NCBI GenBank assembly: GCA_025267735.1
Contig: CM046309.1
Coordinates: forward strand, 28,218,702 to 28,282,701
Direction of reading: 5' to 3'
DNA length: 64,000 nucleotides
Source: Mactra quadrangularis
Lineage: Eukaryota > Mollusca > Bivalvia > Venerida > Mactridae
Position 1 is the stretch's first letter. The number at the start of each line of letters is the position of its first letter. Below are positions 28,504 to 41,646 of the stretch, in pieces. Both the position numbers and the translations under genes were made by a program. Under the pieces are notes generated by a model. That model was not told where the DNA came from. It did not search any database and worked only from the letters and a program-made list of their open reading frames with translations.

Positions 28504-29277
28504 GTTTAGCAGCTACGTGATGTACAATTGTATCAATTAATTCAATGTTACACAGAATACACTGTTTATTACTGTAACAATTCACCAAACTAGCTTTACT
28601 AGACTGTTTTCAACATGTAGACGTCTTTACTCTAAACAGCGGACATTTAACATTGTTTTTCCTACGTTTTCAAAAGGGTGACGTACACCGTCATATCTAT
28701 CAAAGAATCTCGATCACGGATTCTTTTACAACTGTGCTATAATCACGGCTTTCTAGTTTCATGGCATACAAATTGGCTCACCACTAATACATAATATATG
28801 CCAAAAAAGATATCTCAAAACGTAGTATTTGTAAGGAAACAACAATCGTCCGGAATATTGCCATTGAAGCAAAAGTACATACTAGTATGCTGGCAACATA
28901 TATCCGCCTATTTGTAATTATGAGTTGTATTTACTGTTGAGCTGATCGATCATTCGGTCCAGATAAAATCATGTCTGTCTATCATAGAAATGTTATCCAT
29001 TATACAAATGTAGTTTCTTGAGAAAATAATCTGCGAATTATGAATACACTGTATAATGTATTTAGTCATTTCTACTTAGGACATCGTAAGGACTATGCTC
29101 TTAATTCGCAAACATCTGTTGTGTTTATTTGTTTTGCAATTAAGGTGTGCGTCTCTTTGGAACATATGTAAAGGAGAGCAGCCTTTGGTCCTTGATATCA
29201 CCATACGGCTGATTTTTGTTGTATAGTCGTAGACCTGCAGTATAGTATAATATTATGTCATAGTAAGATATTAGCTA

Positions 29278-29638
29278 ATGCTACAGTCCCATAAACATAA
29301 AAATAGTCGTGAGGGCACCGTACGGGCGCCGTGCGATCAAGCTCCGCAAGGACTCGTACGAACTCTTGCGTGCCCGTACGGACTGTTACGTTTTTACCAG
29401 GGTCCTTGAGATGAGCCGTGGATACACGTATCAGTTTCAAAGTCAAATCGTGAACAAAATCGTGGCCGAGCATGGATTAAACTAGCATACTTTCCAGCTA
29501 CGGCTCCATACGAGTGTGTTGTTTTGTGCCATGTGCGTACCGTCATTACGCGTCCTTAATACGCAAGGCTTCCCACGGCTTACGGCTGTCAGCACGTACG
29601 GGTCCGCAACAAGCCATGATTTCATGGGACTGATGCAA
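29278..29638. mobile_element. Candidate short inverted-repeat element, unit A only
   Basis: About 360 bp, visibly more GC-rich than its surroundings, ending in GCTACAGTCCCAT on the left and the inverse of GCATCAGTCCCAT on the right. The interior has repeated CGTACGG-type motifs. Unit B lacks the interval 29,258-29,653, so either the element inserted in A with rearranged flanks, or B lost it with about 25 bases on each side. No clear target duplication was found. Confidence 0.5.
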
Positions 29639-29653
29639 TAAATGACTACCATA

Positions 29654-32064
29654 AAATTGCACAAAACAAAATTATGTACATGCAATTGCTTAATCATTGC
29701 ATTGTGTGCTATTTGTGTTATTAAGAAGGAGCATTCATATTAAATGACCTACGACTCCTACTTTGCTAAGTCGCCAACATATATTTTGCCTAGCATCACT
29801 TGTAGAGGTTTCCCTGTTTTATGTATTCCATATAAAGATTCCACTGTTTACTTACAGCCAAGAATTACACATTAATATTTCATGTTCTCGTCGAAACTTT
29901 AATGTTTCTGGGTGTTAGATAGCCAGTAGCGGCTATAAGAACATTTATCAAAACGCCTTTAACAGTTAACATGACTTACATTGTACGAAGAGTTCTAAGA
30001 CATTATTACGCCGATAGGGAACGTGTTTGAACGTCTTTAAATGGAAATGGGTTTCGTTTAATCAATCAAAGTACTGATAGTACAGAATTCAGGCAATCCA
30101 AAGTTCAAAGTTTGCTCGTAAAGTTTGACATTATTACTCCTTTGGAAACCTGTTTAAATCACAAGCTGGTGAGCAAAACATTTATACGAAATGCCGCTTA
30201 TTATGACATAGTTTAATAGTATTATCAAATGTAAAAATATCTATCCATGTGTATGTGCCATAGAATCGAGAATAACTTTCACATAGAGTCAACTGACCAC
30301 CAAATTATATTCGTCAGACGAATAATATAATGAAAGGTCATTAGAATAATCATGCGATTTGTTGATGATTTTTAGGTCCAAAATGCTTAATTTTGAATAA
30401 AAAGAAATATAGATCCCTATAATAAGACCAATCCGCCATTAATATCATTGATTGTCATGGTCTCAAAAATAAAAATTTCAGTAATATTCTTTTCGTTTTT
30501 CGTGGCTGATAAAGATTTTAGTTCTCCAACTAAGTCACGGCTCTCCACTTGGGGGAAAGTCTATACATGAAAAGAACAATACGTGGAAAGAAATCAGGCA
30601 AATGTGAGTACAGAGGATTCACTATATGAGTACTAATGCTGAAAAGAAAATCAAAATCTTTCTAGATTCAGATGTTTCTAAATCATCTAGATCTTCTAGT
30701 TACAAATTAATTGGAATGATAAGTTAAAGCCCTCTGCTTGCAAACATCACCCCGTCTTTTAACTGCATATTGTTATTATTTATTGACAATATCGGAATGT
30801 AAGCCTCGTTTGATTTTAGATCAATTCCATAAAAAATCGTCTTCATTTATTTGTTCATCAATCAATTCGCTAATCGAGAAATTACAAGTTTCATACAATA
30901 ATTCGCATCAGTACAAACGTGAGTATTGTTGATTTATGAACAACCACTATAACAAAGTTTGTTGCGATTATTATGTGGTGTATCAAAAAACTAAATAAGG
31001 TTTTTATTCATAAAAAATTAGACATTTTCAACACTGGCTGTTTAAAGACTGGGTGGGATTTCACACATCTTTGCCATAAACAATGATGGTGACACTAAGT
31101 TAATTCTAAAATTTATTTGACAGGACCACTAAATACAGGTAAATTGGTGAATTTGTTAGAAAGTAGGTGACCACTGGTCACAGACAGCAGGTTGCTGCTG
31201 ATGACAGGTGCAAAACAGAAGGATTTCTTTGGGAAGAAGCCAAATTGGTCACATCGCGCAGGTGACCGTTGATACATTTGTAGCAGGTGACTGTTAATTC
31301 AGGTTATACTGTATATTGTTTAACATGGAATTTACTATTCTGAAATATACATTATCTTTTGTTCAGCATAATTATGTCACACTACAATTGGGTCAGAAAA
31401 TTACTTGCGTAACTTTCGGTCAATATTTAGTTCTTTGGGTCAACTGACTGATTCAATCATCTAGTGAACTCAAGTTCACATTGGCGGACAAAAACTAATT
31501 AATTAACATTAATTACATACTAAGATAGAACCATGTCAGTAAATTGATCATATGAAAGACACACGTGATCGCTCTGCATAAAACTGGCACGCTCCGTGGC
31601 TCTGGGACCACAACCATAGGAGCTCTAGTGTAGTTAACTATTTACGCCACCTGCGTCAAGCGTATTCATAATTCTGAATCAGTTTATTTTCGTTTAAGTT
31701 CATTTTCGTTTAAGTTAAATCCGAGAAATAACTATCGAGAGATTTGGACACTTACTTTAGTACTTCGGTTTTAAGTCTTTGTTTTCTGAATAAACTGTAA
31801 AAAACGCTCACTTGTTATACATTCACCAAATTAGAACCTGGGAAACACTTAATCTATGCTGACATCGGGAGTGCAACACATAATAGCAGGCAGCATGTTC
31901 AATCTAATGGGAGGTCGAATATTTTAAAATGTTTCCATACAGTTCATAAACATAATTCACATTCCTGGTTTATTATTATTTTTAAACAAGTTATTGGTCA
32001 ATAAAAATAACGTGAATTTATTCATGTGCCACATCAACTAAAATAAGGATTGAATCCCATACAT
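29654..32064. other. Duplicated non-coding sequence
   Basis: Aligns with unit B at 47,408-51,673 apart from insertions in B. Short frames at 30,738-30,932 in A and 49,175-49,366 in B end near a shared GTGAGT, but they differ at about a fifth of residues, so constraint is doubtful. I call no gene here. Confidence 0.5.
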
Positions 32065-32360
32065 AGGCGGATCCAGCAGGGGTCAGGGGGGGTCAGACCC
32101 CCCCCCAGGAATATCCAAAATGTACCTGACCATTTGTGTATTTTTTGACTGTAGGTCATTTTTTTGGAGCATGAAGCAAATTTTCTCGGTGCTTAACACA
32201 AATTTAATGGTTATGTAGTTTTATTATTAATATATTGCATTATTCTGCTAAAAGTGTATAATTTGGTTGTAGTTCGAAAGTATTCACCCCCCTAGAAAAA
32301 GTTCGCCCCCTAGAAAAAGTCCAGACCCCCCCCCCCCCGAAAAAAGTCTGGATCCGCCCC
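32065..32360. mobile_element. AGGCGGATCC inverted-repeat element, unit A
   Basis: Starts AGGCGGATCCAGC and ends GTCTGGATCCGCC. The interior has G-runs and C-runs just inside each end (GGGGGG then CCCCCCCCC near 32,090-32,110, and a C-run near 32,325). The unit B counterpart is at 51,674, so it predates the duplication. It is non-coding. Confidence 0.65.
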
Positions 32361-35019
32361 TGCCATATCTTTTTTTTAGTTCGATGTTCTGGCAACTGTA
32401 ATTCATTACCTGCACTATTAGAAGTAGTGATTTAAAATGGATGTTCAATTTAATAATCTAGAAAAGGAAATATAACTAATGACCTATGTATATGTATTAG
32501 CTTAATAAGAAGAAATAAAAATAATAACTTAGTTCTAACAGGGATTTTATATAACAGGGATTTGTAACGATAAGTAAATGTAATAGATTTTCATCAAATT
32601 TCACTGTCGTCGCAATTATTTCGGCCAATACGGAAAACAGGTATGACAAGTTTAAATAAAGATATTCACATGAAATTTTGTACCAGTACCATTCAAATTG
32701 ACATACATGTTAGGAAAAAAATGTTTCTAGATTATTTTAAGGTAAATTACGCTCACAGACTGTTTCACAAAATAATGCATTTTCCCGCCGATCTGCCATT
32801 TTTGCCGCATTTTACATCGCCTAAAGTCATATATTCGGTCATAATTTCAACAATTTTTTGTCAAATACTTCAGAAACATTCACAAGTTGCATGAAAGACA
32901 TGTACAAAATTTTAAATCAAGTTTTTAAACCCTGGTATAGTTTGTACAGCCCGCTTCAGCCATTTATAGACAGTGACGACCGACCGAGAAAATTCCAAAA
33001 AGCACTTCGTTACAAATCCCTGTTATATAGAATTCCTGGTTCTAAGAACTACTACATATACTTAAAAGTATGAATATGCCGCCTTTAGTTTGTGAGAAAA
33101 AAATGTTTACTTTGTATCCTCGTCACAATTTATTTGGAGCATGACCTAGTGTACCGCTCGAATGATTTTTGTGAGAAGGATTTGGAGCAACATGTTGATC
33201 AATACTTTGTCAATTTTTGATTTTACGCCACTAAAAGCTGAATATAATGTAATTATATATATGATATAATTTTAGTTGTTACCAGTCCATTTAGCATGGC
33301 CAATATCAGATTTGGAACAATCCTGCGGAAATCTAGCACACAAGCGCGATAACTCTATGGAGAAGAAAATTGGTTATATACTTGTTATCTCCCCTGAACC
33401 ATATAAAGTGTTAATAATAATATATATTAAACTGACGAAAACAATACGACAAAGGCACATGCGGCTCTAGCGGGGGTTCAGGAGGATTCGAACCTCCTCT
33501 AAAACAGACTATATCCGGGATTCAATTATTTGGGTTTTCCCCTCTAGTACAAACAAACTTTCAATGTTACTGTGAAAAGATGTGTACGAAGAAAAATGGG
33601 ATTTTATCCATAGTTTGTGCTATTTAGCAATAGTAGAGTACATGTAGAAAAAATGTGTACAAAGAACAATGGGATTTAATCCATAGTTTGTGTTATTTAG
33701 CAATAGTAGTGTACATGTAGAAAAGATGTGTACAAAGAACAATGGGATTTAATCCATAGTTTGTGCTATTTAGCAATAGTAGTGTACATGTAGAAAACTT
33801 TGTCTGTACCGGCTGTGCAAAGACGGAAAACCATAAATTTGAATTCCGAGTTAGGTCTATTACCAAAATATTCCTGTTCAGGAGTGTTTTAACTATAAAC
33901 CATTTTAATGAGCATGAAGCAATTTTTATTCGGCTTGCTTCAAGTTCATAGCATTAAAAAGCTAGTATGTAATGTGTGTCATTGTAAAATTTCATTCATC
34001 TATTCATAGTTCATACAAGTACCCTGTTGATTTAATTACTCGATATGTATTCTATGATCGCCGTTTATAAATGGATATCCATATTATCGCTCGTGGCCAA
34101 TGAGTAAAGATGTACTGTAATAAGCATTTAAATAAGCGGGGTAAATGTTTGCATCCCTGAGAGTTGAATTAACTTTAACAATTTCGAACAATTGACTTAC
34201 AGTTCTTATTATAATGTTAAGATCTATACATGAAGAAAAAGCGACTGCTGTGTCGGCGGTTTTATAACGACGGTCGAATTTCTTTGAAAGCATTCTCAAC
34301 GTAGAGTATGAAATAAACTTGTCGGTAAGCAAAAGGCCTTAAAATCGGTCGCTGCCGCCGTCGAAATTACTTTTGCTTATCATGAAGCACTAAGCAATTA
34401 GGCAACTTTTGACATTACCTATAAATCAACCTAATGATAAGTTTTTTGAGTTTAATAAAATTATATATGAAAATCACTTCTTGTTGATGTTTATTTATAG
34501 AAATTCATTTAAAGCCACTGAATGAAGTTATATCATTAACACTAGACTTGGTAACTGTTTTACAACATAGAAGTTATCTAAGTATAACATGCATAAGAGA
34601 CACAATAAGCTGTTCAAACCAATCTGCTTTCTAAATTTAAGTTGAAAAAGTGTCCATTTTTCTAAAAAATAGGACTTTTGTTATAGCACACTTTATTTAT
34701 TTATACGTTAATTTTCACTATATCTGATCCAAAATAGTTTTAGAGCTTAATTGTATAATTTGAAGTTGTACTTTTCTGTACAACAAGAATTCATCTTAAA
34801 CAAACTATGATTAAAGCTATTGTTTCAGCCATATTTCAACCAACTTCTACTCGCGGTTAAGATCTACTTTCACTTTGAACATTTTAATAAAATAAACATA
34901 CTTTATGAATATTTGCGTTTGCAATGTAATTAAAAATTTGATCATAAGAGGTGTTTGCTTTATATAAATGTCTACATCCTTTGTAATCCAAAAACAGTTT
35001 TACTTTTTATAATGTGGCT
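32361..35019. other. Duplicated non-coding sequence
   Basis: Aligns with unit B at 51,956-54,883. It holds the 73-bp tandem array described separately. The frame at 32,858-33,073 is open in both units, but five of its six base differences change the protein, arguing against a coding role. Confidence 0.5.
33576..33797. repeat. 73-bp tandem repeat, three units (unit A)
   Basis: The string TGTGTAC followed by AATGGGATTT and ATCCATAGTTTGTG recurs at 33,581, 33,654 and 33,727, giving a period of exactly 73 bases. A partial fourth unit (GTACATGTAGAAAA) follows. Unit B has the same three units with the same period, so the array predates the segmental duplication. Confidence 0.9.
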
Positions 35020-35366
35020 TTAAGGAAACGCAAAGTTGACAAATTCATCATCTTCTTCGTCACATTGTAAAATACTATCAAAATCAACATATTCCATGTC
35101 CGCAAATAGTTGATAAGGACGAGCAATAAACAAGTCATGACTTGAAAATTTGGTTTTCTTATTTTCATTAACCCTTGTGTCTATATTTGATAACACAGTA
35201 GACTGGCCGAGCTTTTCTTCAATCGTACCCATAATTCCACGATCTTGGTTCTTAAAGTTTACTGTATACCCTACACGTAGATAAGCTTTAATGGCAGGAT
35301 GCTCAACTTCAGAAGGCGCATTGTGGTCAAAGTTTACTAAAACAATAGTTTTGTAAGGACTAGCTC
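35020..35366 (-). pseudogene. Toll-like receptor remnant (C-terminal end only)
   Basis: On the minus strand the last ~114 codons and the stop of a Toll-like receptor remain open: the end of the TIR domain (AIKAYLRVGYTVNFKNQDRG) and the acidic tail (DEEDDEFVNFAF). They match the unit B gene at 54,884-55,230 with scattered replacements, for example 11 in the last 70 residues. Homology stops at 35,366, where the sequence jumps to what in unit B lies upstream of the gene at 58,845. The leucine-rich repeats, membrane helix, most of the TIR domain, first exon and promoter are all gone. This is a dead remnant. Confidence 0.93.
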
Positions 35367-35550
35367 ATATACATGTACATTTTATCACAGCGAAGTTTCT
35401 TACAGTAAAGTCAAAATTCATTGAGTATAGTTCCTGCTGTACTCAGGGATCTATTTCTTTTCAAATCAAGCATTTGGGACTTTAAAATATGTCAATATGT
35501 TTTGCAATAACCAAGATGATCGTCATAGCCAAACTAATGACAACGGTTTG

Positions 35551-36010
35551 GTTAGAGGGGGCGTAAAACAAACAGAATAGGGTTTCAAGGGACCGTAAGG
35601 GCCCCGAATGGTCAATGGCAAAGCTCTGACCAGGGATTCAGGTGACCGGCGGCACCTGAAATTCCTGAGTTTGGGTTATTTCTAAGGGATTCAGGCAAAT
35701 TTCGAGAGCCCCAACTATCCTTTCCCAGGGTATACAATATCAAGCATCTAGATAAATCATATCATTTTCTAACAGCCGTTTGATCATGTTAAATTCTTAC
35801 AATAATGAGAAGGAATTGTTTTAAATTGTATGAGAGGTCATTGTATCCGACTCCCAGTCTCGTAACTTATTGCACGCGTATAGCGTGCGAAATTTTTTGA
35901 CATATATATATTTTTCTATTATTATCATATTCATGATTGAAAAAGAAACCTTTGCTTGTGCAATTTTAGGGGGGCGTACGCCTGGTCCACCCCCCCCCTC
36001 TGGATCCGCC
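35551..36010. mobile_element. AGGCGGATCC-type element, left end deleted (unit A)
   Basis: Aligns with 59,320-59,784 in unit B. The right end (CTCTGGATCCGCC after a C-run) is present. The left terminal repeat is missing: sequence from the gene-flanking region (GACAACGGTTT) joins directly to the interior (TTAGAGGGGGCG). The deletion therefore happened in A after duplication. Confidence 0.65.
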
Positions 36011-38940
36011 TTTGATAAGACTGATAAGACAAGGAAGTTTACGAAGATTCAAGTATTGAATACGCTTTAAATTGATCGCTTTCTTATCAATGTTTGGATA
36101 TATTTATAATTTTGCTTTGATGAAATTTTGAGGGACTCACAATATAAACTTTTAAAGCAAATCTGTTTTTTAACGACATTTACTGGCATATATGTCCGCT
36201 AATTTGGTCGAACCATCCAGTGATATTTACTTTTTAGTTGCACTATAATAATATCAACTAATCAGGTGCATAAAACATTGTGCAGAGGATTCAGAATAAA
36301 TAAAAGTCAATTGACAATTTTACCAGTGTTTTAGAGTCTCGGTTATATGCTTGTTGATATGTATGTCTACTTGACATGTAATCTTTGAATAGTTATGGAA
36401 ATGAAGTATTTTCTAGGACGATTACTCGGCCTATTTCTATATAAACATGTAGTACTGCAGTCGTCAGTTGCTGGTGGAGCTTTGTGTCAAGTACTGGCTT
36501 TGTTTAAACTTATTTTATTGTCCGTATAACATACAATGTATTTACAAGCACAGAAATGCAAGAAAGATAACTGACGTAAATCAACATAAACAGTCTTGTA
36601 TGTTACCTCACATATATCAGTTTGAGTTATCCTGACAGGATAAATATAAATGAAGCGATTTCTTTAAAATGAGATTGTATTGAAAAATAGTAACATATAC
36701 TTTGAATAACATGAGAAGGTGTGTCTGTGATACACAATGCAATTTCAATGTGGTTTGTTTTCAGGCTGTAAGTCGCGTAAGATCTATAGTACATCAAATG
36801 ATAATTATCATTTACTAGTACATGTACATTTTCGTAAGTGCATATAAAATACAACAAATGTACGTATTGTGTAAATAACGTTATAATGCGACGTTGCTGT
36901 TAATGGGACGCCAGCGTGTATCAGGTGTGAACGTTGCGTAAATATACAATTGAGACACAATAAACAACTCAAACCATTCTGTTGTATAATTTCAGTTTGA
37001 CCGGATGTCGATTTCAAAGTAGGATACTTTTATAAGATCACAATTTATTCATTTATGCGCTAATGTTTAATATACCGTTATCAAAACTCGGAGTTTTTAT
37101 CTATAATAAGACATCATACTGTGATACAAAACAATTGTTCCTAGTAGTGACAACAAAATTCTACTTTCGATTTTGATCTACTTTCACTTTAAAACATATC
37201 TAAGCAATATTTGTATTTACTTAATATAATTTGCAAACAGAACCGAATAGTGTTTTAGAAAAACATATTACAATTGATATAAATGATGTCATATCCAACT
37301 GATACAGCCATATAGCACTGACTGGAGATACATCCGTTTTGCGATAACATAATCTACAAGCCTTGACCACATGTTGTGATCGATAATGTAAGATAAGGAT
37401 CATATAGATCACAATCATAATCATATAGATTTCACTTTATCATTGGGGGATTAAATCCCTTATAGACAAATGTTTTATAAATTTGTATATTGTCCATTGT
37501 GCATGAGGTGTAAATTAACACTACTTTAGTGGTAACATTTTGTATACATGACAGTTCAGTTGAAACAGGGATTTTATATTACAAATGTATATATGTTATA
37601 TAAAAAATGTTATATAAAATCCCTGGTTGAAACAAAATTAACGATTGAAATAATTTTCTTATCGTTTAATTATGTTAGAAATGAGAAATATATTACAATA
37701 TTACATCTCCATTTTTAATTAATTCATTGCCCGACCGATAATTTTATACACCATATTTTCATTGTCACAAAAGTTTTAAAGTTAAATTGCAACAACTAAT
37801 TCATCGGTATTGTTGAGCCGTCAATAACCATTTTTAATCCGTTTGTCAATTGCAAATTTTTACTTTGGCTGAAATGTCCATGCATTTATTAGTATAACTG
37901 TTTAATTAATTTTATACATTTTTAATGAAATTGTTTAACATAATTAAAGTAGTCTTAAAAAATTGATTTCAAGGTATCTTCGTTTAAAGAAATAATAACG
38001 GTAGTGGTGAAATTAAAACAATTACATGTAGTTCTTTTAGTTATTTCTATGCCGCCAAATAAACTAAAACACTTAATTAATGTGTAAAAGTATTCATTTA
38101 TCAGAGAGATATGAATATATTAAAATGGAAATTATATGCATATAAATATATCATACGCAATAAAGGAGTATTTTTCAAGTAAAATTATTTTAAAGTAACA
38201 TTATTTCTATAATACTGATTTCATTGATTCGTATAGTCGATAATCAAATCTACCAAAAATCACATTTTCTTAACAATCTAGAATAATATTTTCATTGCTA
38301 ATTCATTTGACAGACACAACTAATTATCAATGAAACAGAGACAGGAAGGTTACCCTGTCATAAAAATGTACCCGCTGTGCCTTGCTATACACAGTGTATC
38401 ATTCAATCACACCAGGGGTCCCTATATCCGATAGCGCACACTATAAGATTAAGAAAGAAATACATTAAAAATCCAAAACGTTTGGAAAAAAGTGCAAAAC
38501 AGACCAAAACTTCATGTAGATATTTTGAAAATAAAAATGCTTCGGAAACTAGAAACATACAGCTTTCTCATGTCGTTTGCACAAATTTGATCTAAGAACT
38601 GGAAAGGCTTTATTTTTAAACTTATATCAGCGGGAGTATTTCTTTTCCTTCTTATTTTATAGTAGCGTGAGCAATCAAACAAAACCTTAAAACAGACCAT
38701 AACTTTACAATTTTACAAAAATGTAAAAACAACCTTATAAAAGAAGAAAGTTTAAACTTTTTAGCATCATTTGCACAAAATTGATATCTTAAAAATTAAA
38801 AGAGATATGGCCGTTTAAATATTTTCCCTATACTTTTCTATTGAAAATCGAGCATCGAATTGAGATCATGTATGGGCCTAAAAGTTGGACATGTATGCTT
38901 CAGCCAGATACAACTTCAATCAGTGACTGACAACCGCCTA
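36011..38940. other. Non-coding; alignment with unit B becomes patchy
   Basis: Homology to B is good to about 36,500, then weak or interrupted until about 38,947. No gene is supportable; one tiny palindromic element lies at 37,566-37,625. Confidence 0.5.
37566..37625. mobile_element. Very short palindromic element with 8-bp target duplication
   Basis: About 60 bp, starting CAGGGATTTTATAT and ending in its inverse ATATAAAATCCCTG. GTTGAAAC is present on both sides (37,559-37,566 and 37,626-37,633, sharing one base with the element's first C). The CAGGG start and 8-bp duplication are typical of hAT-type elements. It is much too small to encode anything. Confidence 0.6.
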
Positions 38941-39000
38941 CATAATTTAGAGAAGGATTGGTCCGTACACATCTTGGATGTAAAATTGTAATCGACTGTA
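38918..39000 (-). repeat. Fragment of a SINE-like dispersed repeat
   Basis: Contains CAGTGACTGACAACCGCC and TACATAATTTAGAGAAGGAT then GGTCCGTACACATC. Similar segments are at 58,360-58,440 and 61,449-61,535. The first part matches the inverted body of SINE family 1 and the second does not, so this is probably a related family with another 5' part. Confidence 0.55.
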
Positions 39001-40480
39001 CGTTACCCGCCTATCAGAAAGTGTATGGAAACGCATTTATGGCCACAAAAACATGCTACCATTGCACCACAAAGTGCACCCAGCAGCTGCTGAAATTATC
39101 CAGAAGGATGTAAAATACTGATATAATTGTACTATTGTGTATCGTAATTATCGCAAATCATACATCTGGCATTATAAGCTTATGATTAGAGTACCTATAC
39201 ACATTGATACATACATGTACTAAAATATTTAGCTCTTTTTTGGATTATTCATATAATATGGTGTCTGCATATGCATTTCCTATGATTAAAGAGGACAACT
39301 TCTATACATTTTGATACAAGTTCATTTAGAAATCACACTGAAAACAATAGACCTGCCCACTCAATAGATTAATGGGCTGATGCACGTGCATAATTTTACT
39401 GATTTAAACAGACCAACATGGTTTTCAACATTTATTATGACTAGTGCATATGAGCAAATTTTATACGATTGTAGGTCAATAAATTATGTTGAAATTAACT
39501 AAACTATTTAGTTGTTAGAACATTTCACCTCTAAATATTTGATTTTTATGAAACTGGCTATGTTCACAAACACGTCGTTAACATTAACAATTTGTACAGA
39601 TGGGAGGCTGGCGCAGAGAGATTGTAAAAAATTCAGGTTTGAGCCAACTAAATGTTCTGGAACAAGACAATAAAATGCAAGCTTGACATAAATAGCTATT
39701 TTGAATAGATTTGTGTTGACAAGGATACTGTATTTCGTGCACAACTTTAACAACCATTATGGTCTTTTATAGAAACATAAATGCCCCATTTGGAACGATG
39801 CGACCATTCATTGAATGAATCATTCGGAACACATCGGTGATTACTGTGCAAAACAGTTTACGGAATCGCTCGAGTGGTTTTCCGATTGTGAATGAATAAC
39901 TCGTAGTGAATAGCCTATGAGTTCCGACTGATAACTAGTGAGGTGTTCTGCATAAAATAATTTAAGTAATAACTCATTGCAACCGCTTCAATTTACATTT
40001 CAAGTGACAATAGCGATTTCGATTATTTACAATACTTTGCAGTGAACACAAGGTTGGTGTCTGATGACATTTGACATTTTATCGTTCGCAGAAAATGTCA
40101 CAGATGTGATTAAAAATGACAAAGTCTACTGTTATCTAACAGCCAGCGTTGCTGTCTCCATGTTGCCCGGTGGTTACAAGAGTGGTCGTTGACATATTAA
40201 AAACTATTCCATAAGTGTAGCCAGTTCATACCGCCAATAACTTGCATTTAGCGACACTGCAAAAGGACATTGGCTGTTCTGTTTGAAAGCACCAATATCG
40301 CTCGGGATTCTCCATTCATACCATTGAACTCTAAAGTATATAAAATAAACTGGCGACGGAGTCCCTACATTCGATACAATATTCATACTTATAAATTAAG
40401 AAATGAAAAAAATAACATTGTTGAACAAAACGGTCCCTTTTAACTATTGCTTTTGAGTTTATTATAATGTATATATCTAT

Positions 40481-40918
40481 ATGGTATTGACCCGTTTTTG
40501 GAGTGACCCACGGACGAACTGAATTTTTTTATGTTTCGGAATATCACTAGACATAAAAAACCGGTTCTGATTCAAAACCGACACATATTTTTACAAAACT
40601 GGTAAGTATCAACTTCATATCTTATATAGTTATCAAAGAATTAAGCGTTATTTCAGATATTTCAGACCAACCAGAATGTGTGTTACAAAACTGTCAATTA
40701 TACCGGAAATAAGCAGTGTCTTTCAATCGCTGAAAAGTGAAATTACTGAAATAACGCTTAATTCTATGATAACTATATAAGATATGAAGTTGATACTTTC
40801 CAATTTTGTAAAACATATGTCAGCTTTCAATTAAAACGGTTTTTATGCCCATTCATATTTCGAAATGTAACAAATCAGTTAAGACAGAGGATCACTGCAA
40901 AAAACGGTTCAATACCAT
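40481..40918. mobile_element. Foldback element with ~200-bp arms
   Basis: The left arm starts ATGGTATTGACCCGTTTTTG. The right arm, read inverted, starts ATGGTATTGAACCGTTTTTT. Further in, both arms carry GTATCAACTTCATATCTTAT and AATTAAGCGTTATTTCAG, so nearly the whole element folds on itself. It is non-coding. Unit B lacks the surrounding 40,345-41,055 interval. The exact target duplication is ambiguous (AT or TA). Confidence 0.8.
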
Positions 40919-41362
40919 GTGTATATTATAATAAACCGTGGCACGACTCTAAAGCTATAGTTAACATGTGTCGTTTTTTTCTATGTTTCTTCACTAATGA
41001 TTTTTAAACATAAGTATGAATATCTTATCAAATATAGGGACTCAAGTGCCAGTGATAAAACTATATTCATGGGTCATTTCTGACCTTATGCTTAATAATT
41101 ACATGAATATTGTAATCTATTTTGATTGAAATAATCTCTAAACACTAAACTCGATTTATTTGTATAGATCTATACGTATACTAACAAAACGACTGTGTGC
41201 TTAATTACACTCAAATATAAAATTATATTACATAATAAGATTTATGTAAACGATACAGAATGTCGCCGGGGTTCCATTGTTCTATTAGGCAAAAAAGTGA
41301 TGTTTGACATTTTCATGCCCATGGTATTTAGTAAAGATAAATAAATAATGATAAATACTGAT

Positions 41363-41386
41363 ATAGATAGATAGATAGATAGATAA
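41363..41386. repeat. (GATA)n microsatellite
   Basis: About five to six uninterrupted GATA units, located roughly 260 bases upstream of the start codon of the cysteine-rich protein gene. Confidence 0.9.
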
Positions 41387-41547
41387 TACTTAATTATACA
41401 TGTGCACATGTGACACGTGACATGTGCATATACATGTAAATGAAAATACAACCATAGAGTGAAATATAATATTTCCACCCACCCACCCGGCCACAACAGG
41501 CCTATTAGCAGCTGTCGCTGATGAGGCCTGGAGATAATTATCAGTTG

Positions 41548-41557
41548 TATATAAATA
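41548..41557 (+). promoter_or_regulatory. TATA box of the cysteine-rich protein gene
   Basis: TATATAAATA lies 90 bases upstream of the ATG at 41,647, predicting initiation near 41,580. Just upstream at 41,533-41,542 is the palindrome GATAATTATC, a double GATA-factor-like motif. Both are inferred from sequence alone. Confidence 0.55.
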
Positions 41558-41646
41558 ATGCACTGTTCAAGCCTATGTCAAAAAAGCATTTAACAGCTTT
41601 GAATATTTTATACAGAGTTCCAGCAAATTGTAGCTACCAAATCAAG

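Noticed and set aside
28322..28540. Frame encoding Arg-Pro-Ser-Val repeats
   Set aside because: Product of a degenerate tetranucleotide repeat.
30738..30932. Frame in A with a counterpart at 49,175-49,366 in B, with a shared GTGAGT donor
   Set aside because: Roughly a fifth of residues differ and one codon is inserted; most changes are non-synonymous. No start or acceptor context.
32858..33073. 71-codon open frame kept in both units (also 52,454-52,669), preceded by an acceptor-like CTTCAG
   Set aside because: Five of six base differences between the units change the protein, so there is no sign of coding constraint; it is likely open by chance.
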